A stretch of 12,340 nt of DNA from contig CADBXH010000089.1 of assembly GCA_902798605.1 (NCBI GenBank), positions 1 through 12,340 on the forward strand, written 5' to 3'. Origin of the DNA: an uncultured Ruminococcus sp. (GTDB taxonomy: Bacteria; Bacillota_A; Clostridia; Oscillospirales; Acutalibacteraceae). The position numbers and the translations under genes were made by a program. The notes below the pieces were generated by a model. That model was not told the origin of the DNA, searched no databases, and worked only from the letters and a program-made list of their open reading frames with translations. Shown piece by piece: positions 12,121 through 12,340 of the stretch (positions within the stretch are counted from its first letter, which is position 1; each line of letters begins with the position of its first letter).

Positions 12121-12340
12121 TCATTTGATCGCATTTGGTCAGGCAGTTATTTTGTTATTTTAAATTCGTGTTATATAAGCGGATGATATTATAAACAATT
12201 ATTGGTTTTATTCAATTCTATCCCTTGTTTTAGTAAAATAATCGTAACTATTCAGAACAACAAAAAATTGTATACCTGCACAAAAGAAATTTTGAAATAT
12301 CGAATAGCAGGCATGCAGATGAAAGAAATACAAATTGGTC
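12121..12340 (+). other. AT-rich right-end stretch, no confirmed gene
   Basis: This stretch is AT-rich and holds no recognisable RNA or repeat. One plus-strand frame is open from 12187 to the edge, with possible starts at ATG 12313 and 12319 (MQMKEIQIG). A ribosome binding site is not convincing. It could be the start of a gene that runs off the window, but the visible part is too short to identify. Confidence 0.3.

Noticed and set aside
1..12340. Phage, insertion sequence or CRISPR system
   Set aside because: No transposase, integrase, phage or Cas gene and no regular repeat-spacer pattern is visible.

Overview
The window looks like a gut Clostridia chromosome of the Ruminococcus / Oscillospiraceae type, possibly close to R. 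bromii. The evidence is a secreted protein ending in a type I dockerin next to an X25-like starch-associated module, an oxygen-sensitive class III ribonucleotide reductase, QueH for queuosine synthesis, AAGGAGG-type ribosome binding sites and strong TTGACA/TATAAT-type promoters. The assignment rests on gene content alone.

Layout. (1) 1-790: the 3' part of a dockerin-bearing extracellular protein, closed by a strong terminator. (2) 848-990: two adjacent copies of a short hairpin-bearing repeat; a third copy lies at 2923-3010 and supplies the queH stop codon. (3) 1078-2935: a tightly overlapping three-gene operon (cyclase/kynurenine-formamidase-like hydrolase, Gph-type HAD phosphatase, queH). 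(4) 2936-3400: a control region with NrdR-box-like sites, a terminator and the nrd promoter. (5) 3401-6118: nrdD and nrdG. nrdD is split by a frameshift, apparently a 14-nt deletion relative to the family. (6) 6190-7890, minus strand: an O-antigen-ligase-like membrane polymerase, divergent from (7) 8032-8688, a HAD-family protein whose nucleophilic Asp is replaced by Gly. (8) 8749-8824: tRNA-Pro(UGG) with a consensus promoter, a hairpin leader and a long hairpin behind it, then an inverted copy of its own 3' end. (9) 9124-11588: a 2H phosphoesterase, a Fic-family protein and a Nudix hydrolase, all on the plus strand but mostly with separate signals. (10) 11784-12038, minus strand: a small coiled-coil membrane protein. 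The last 220 bases are AT-rich with no gene I can identify.

How the parts fit. NrdD and NrdG make dNTPs anaerobically and are probably repressed by NrdR through the boxes upstream. The queH operon joins a tRNA-modification enzyme to two small-molecule hydrolases. Most other genes are single units with their own promoters and terminators, as expected for a housekeeping-plus-accessory chromosomal stretch. I see no phage, IS element or CRISPR array. The points that most deserve checking are the nrdD frameshift at a CCC-A site, the nucleophile-less HAD protein, the covarying hairpin repeat family, the paired NrdR-like boxes, and the inverted tRNA-Pro end.
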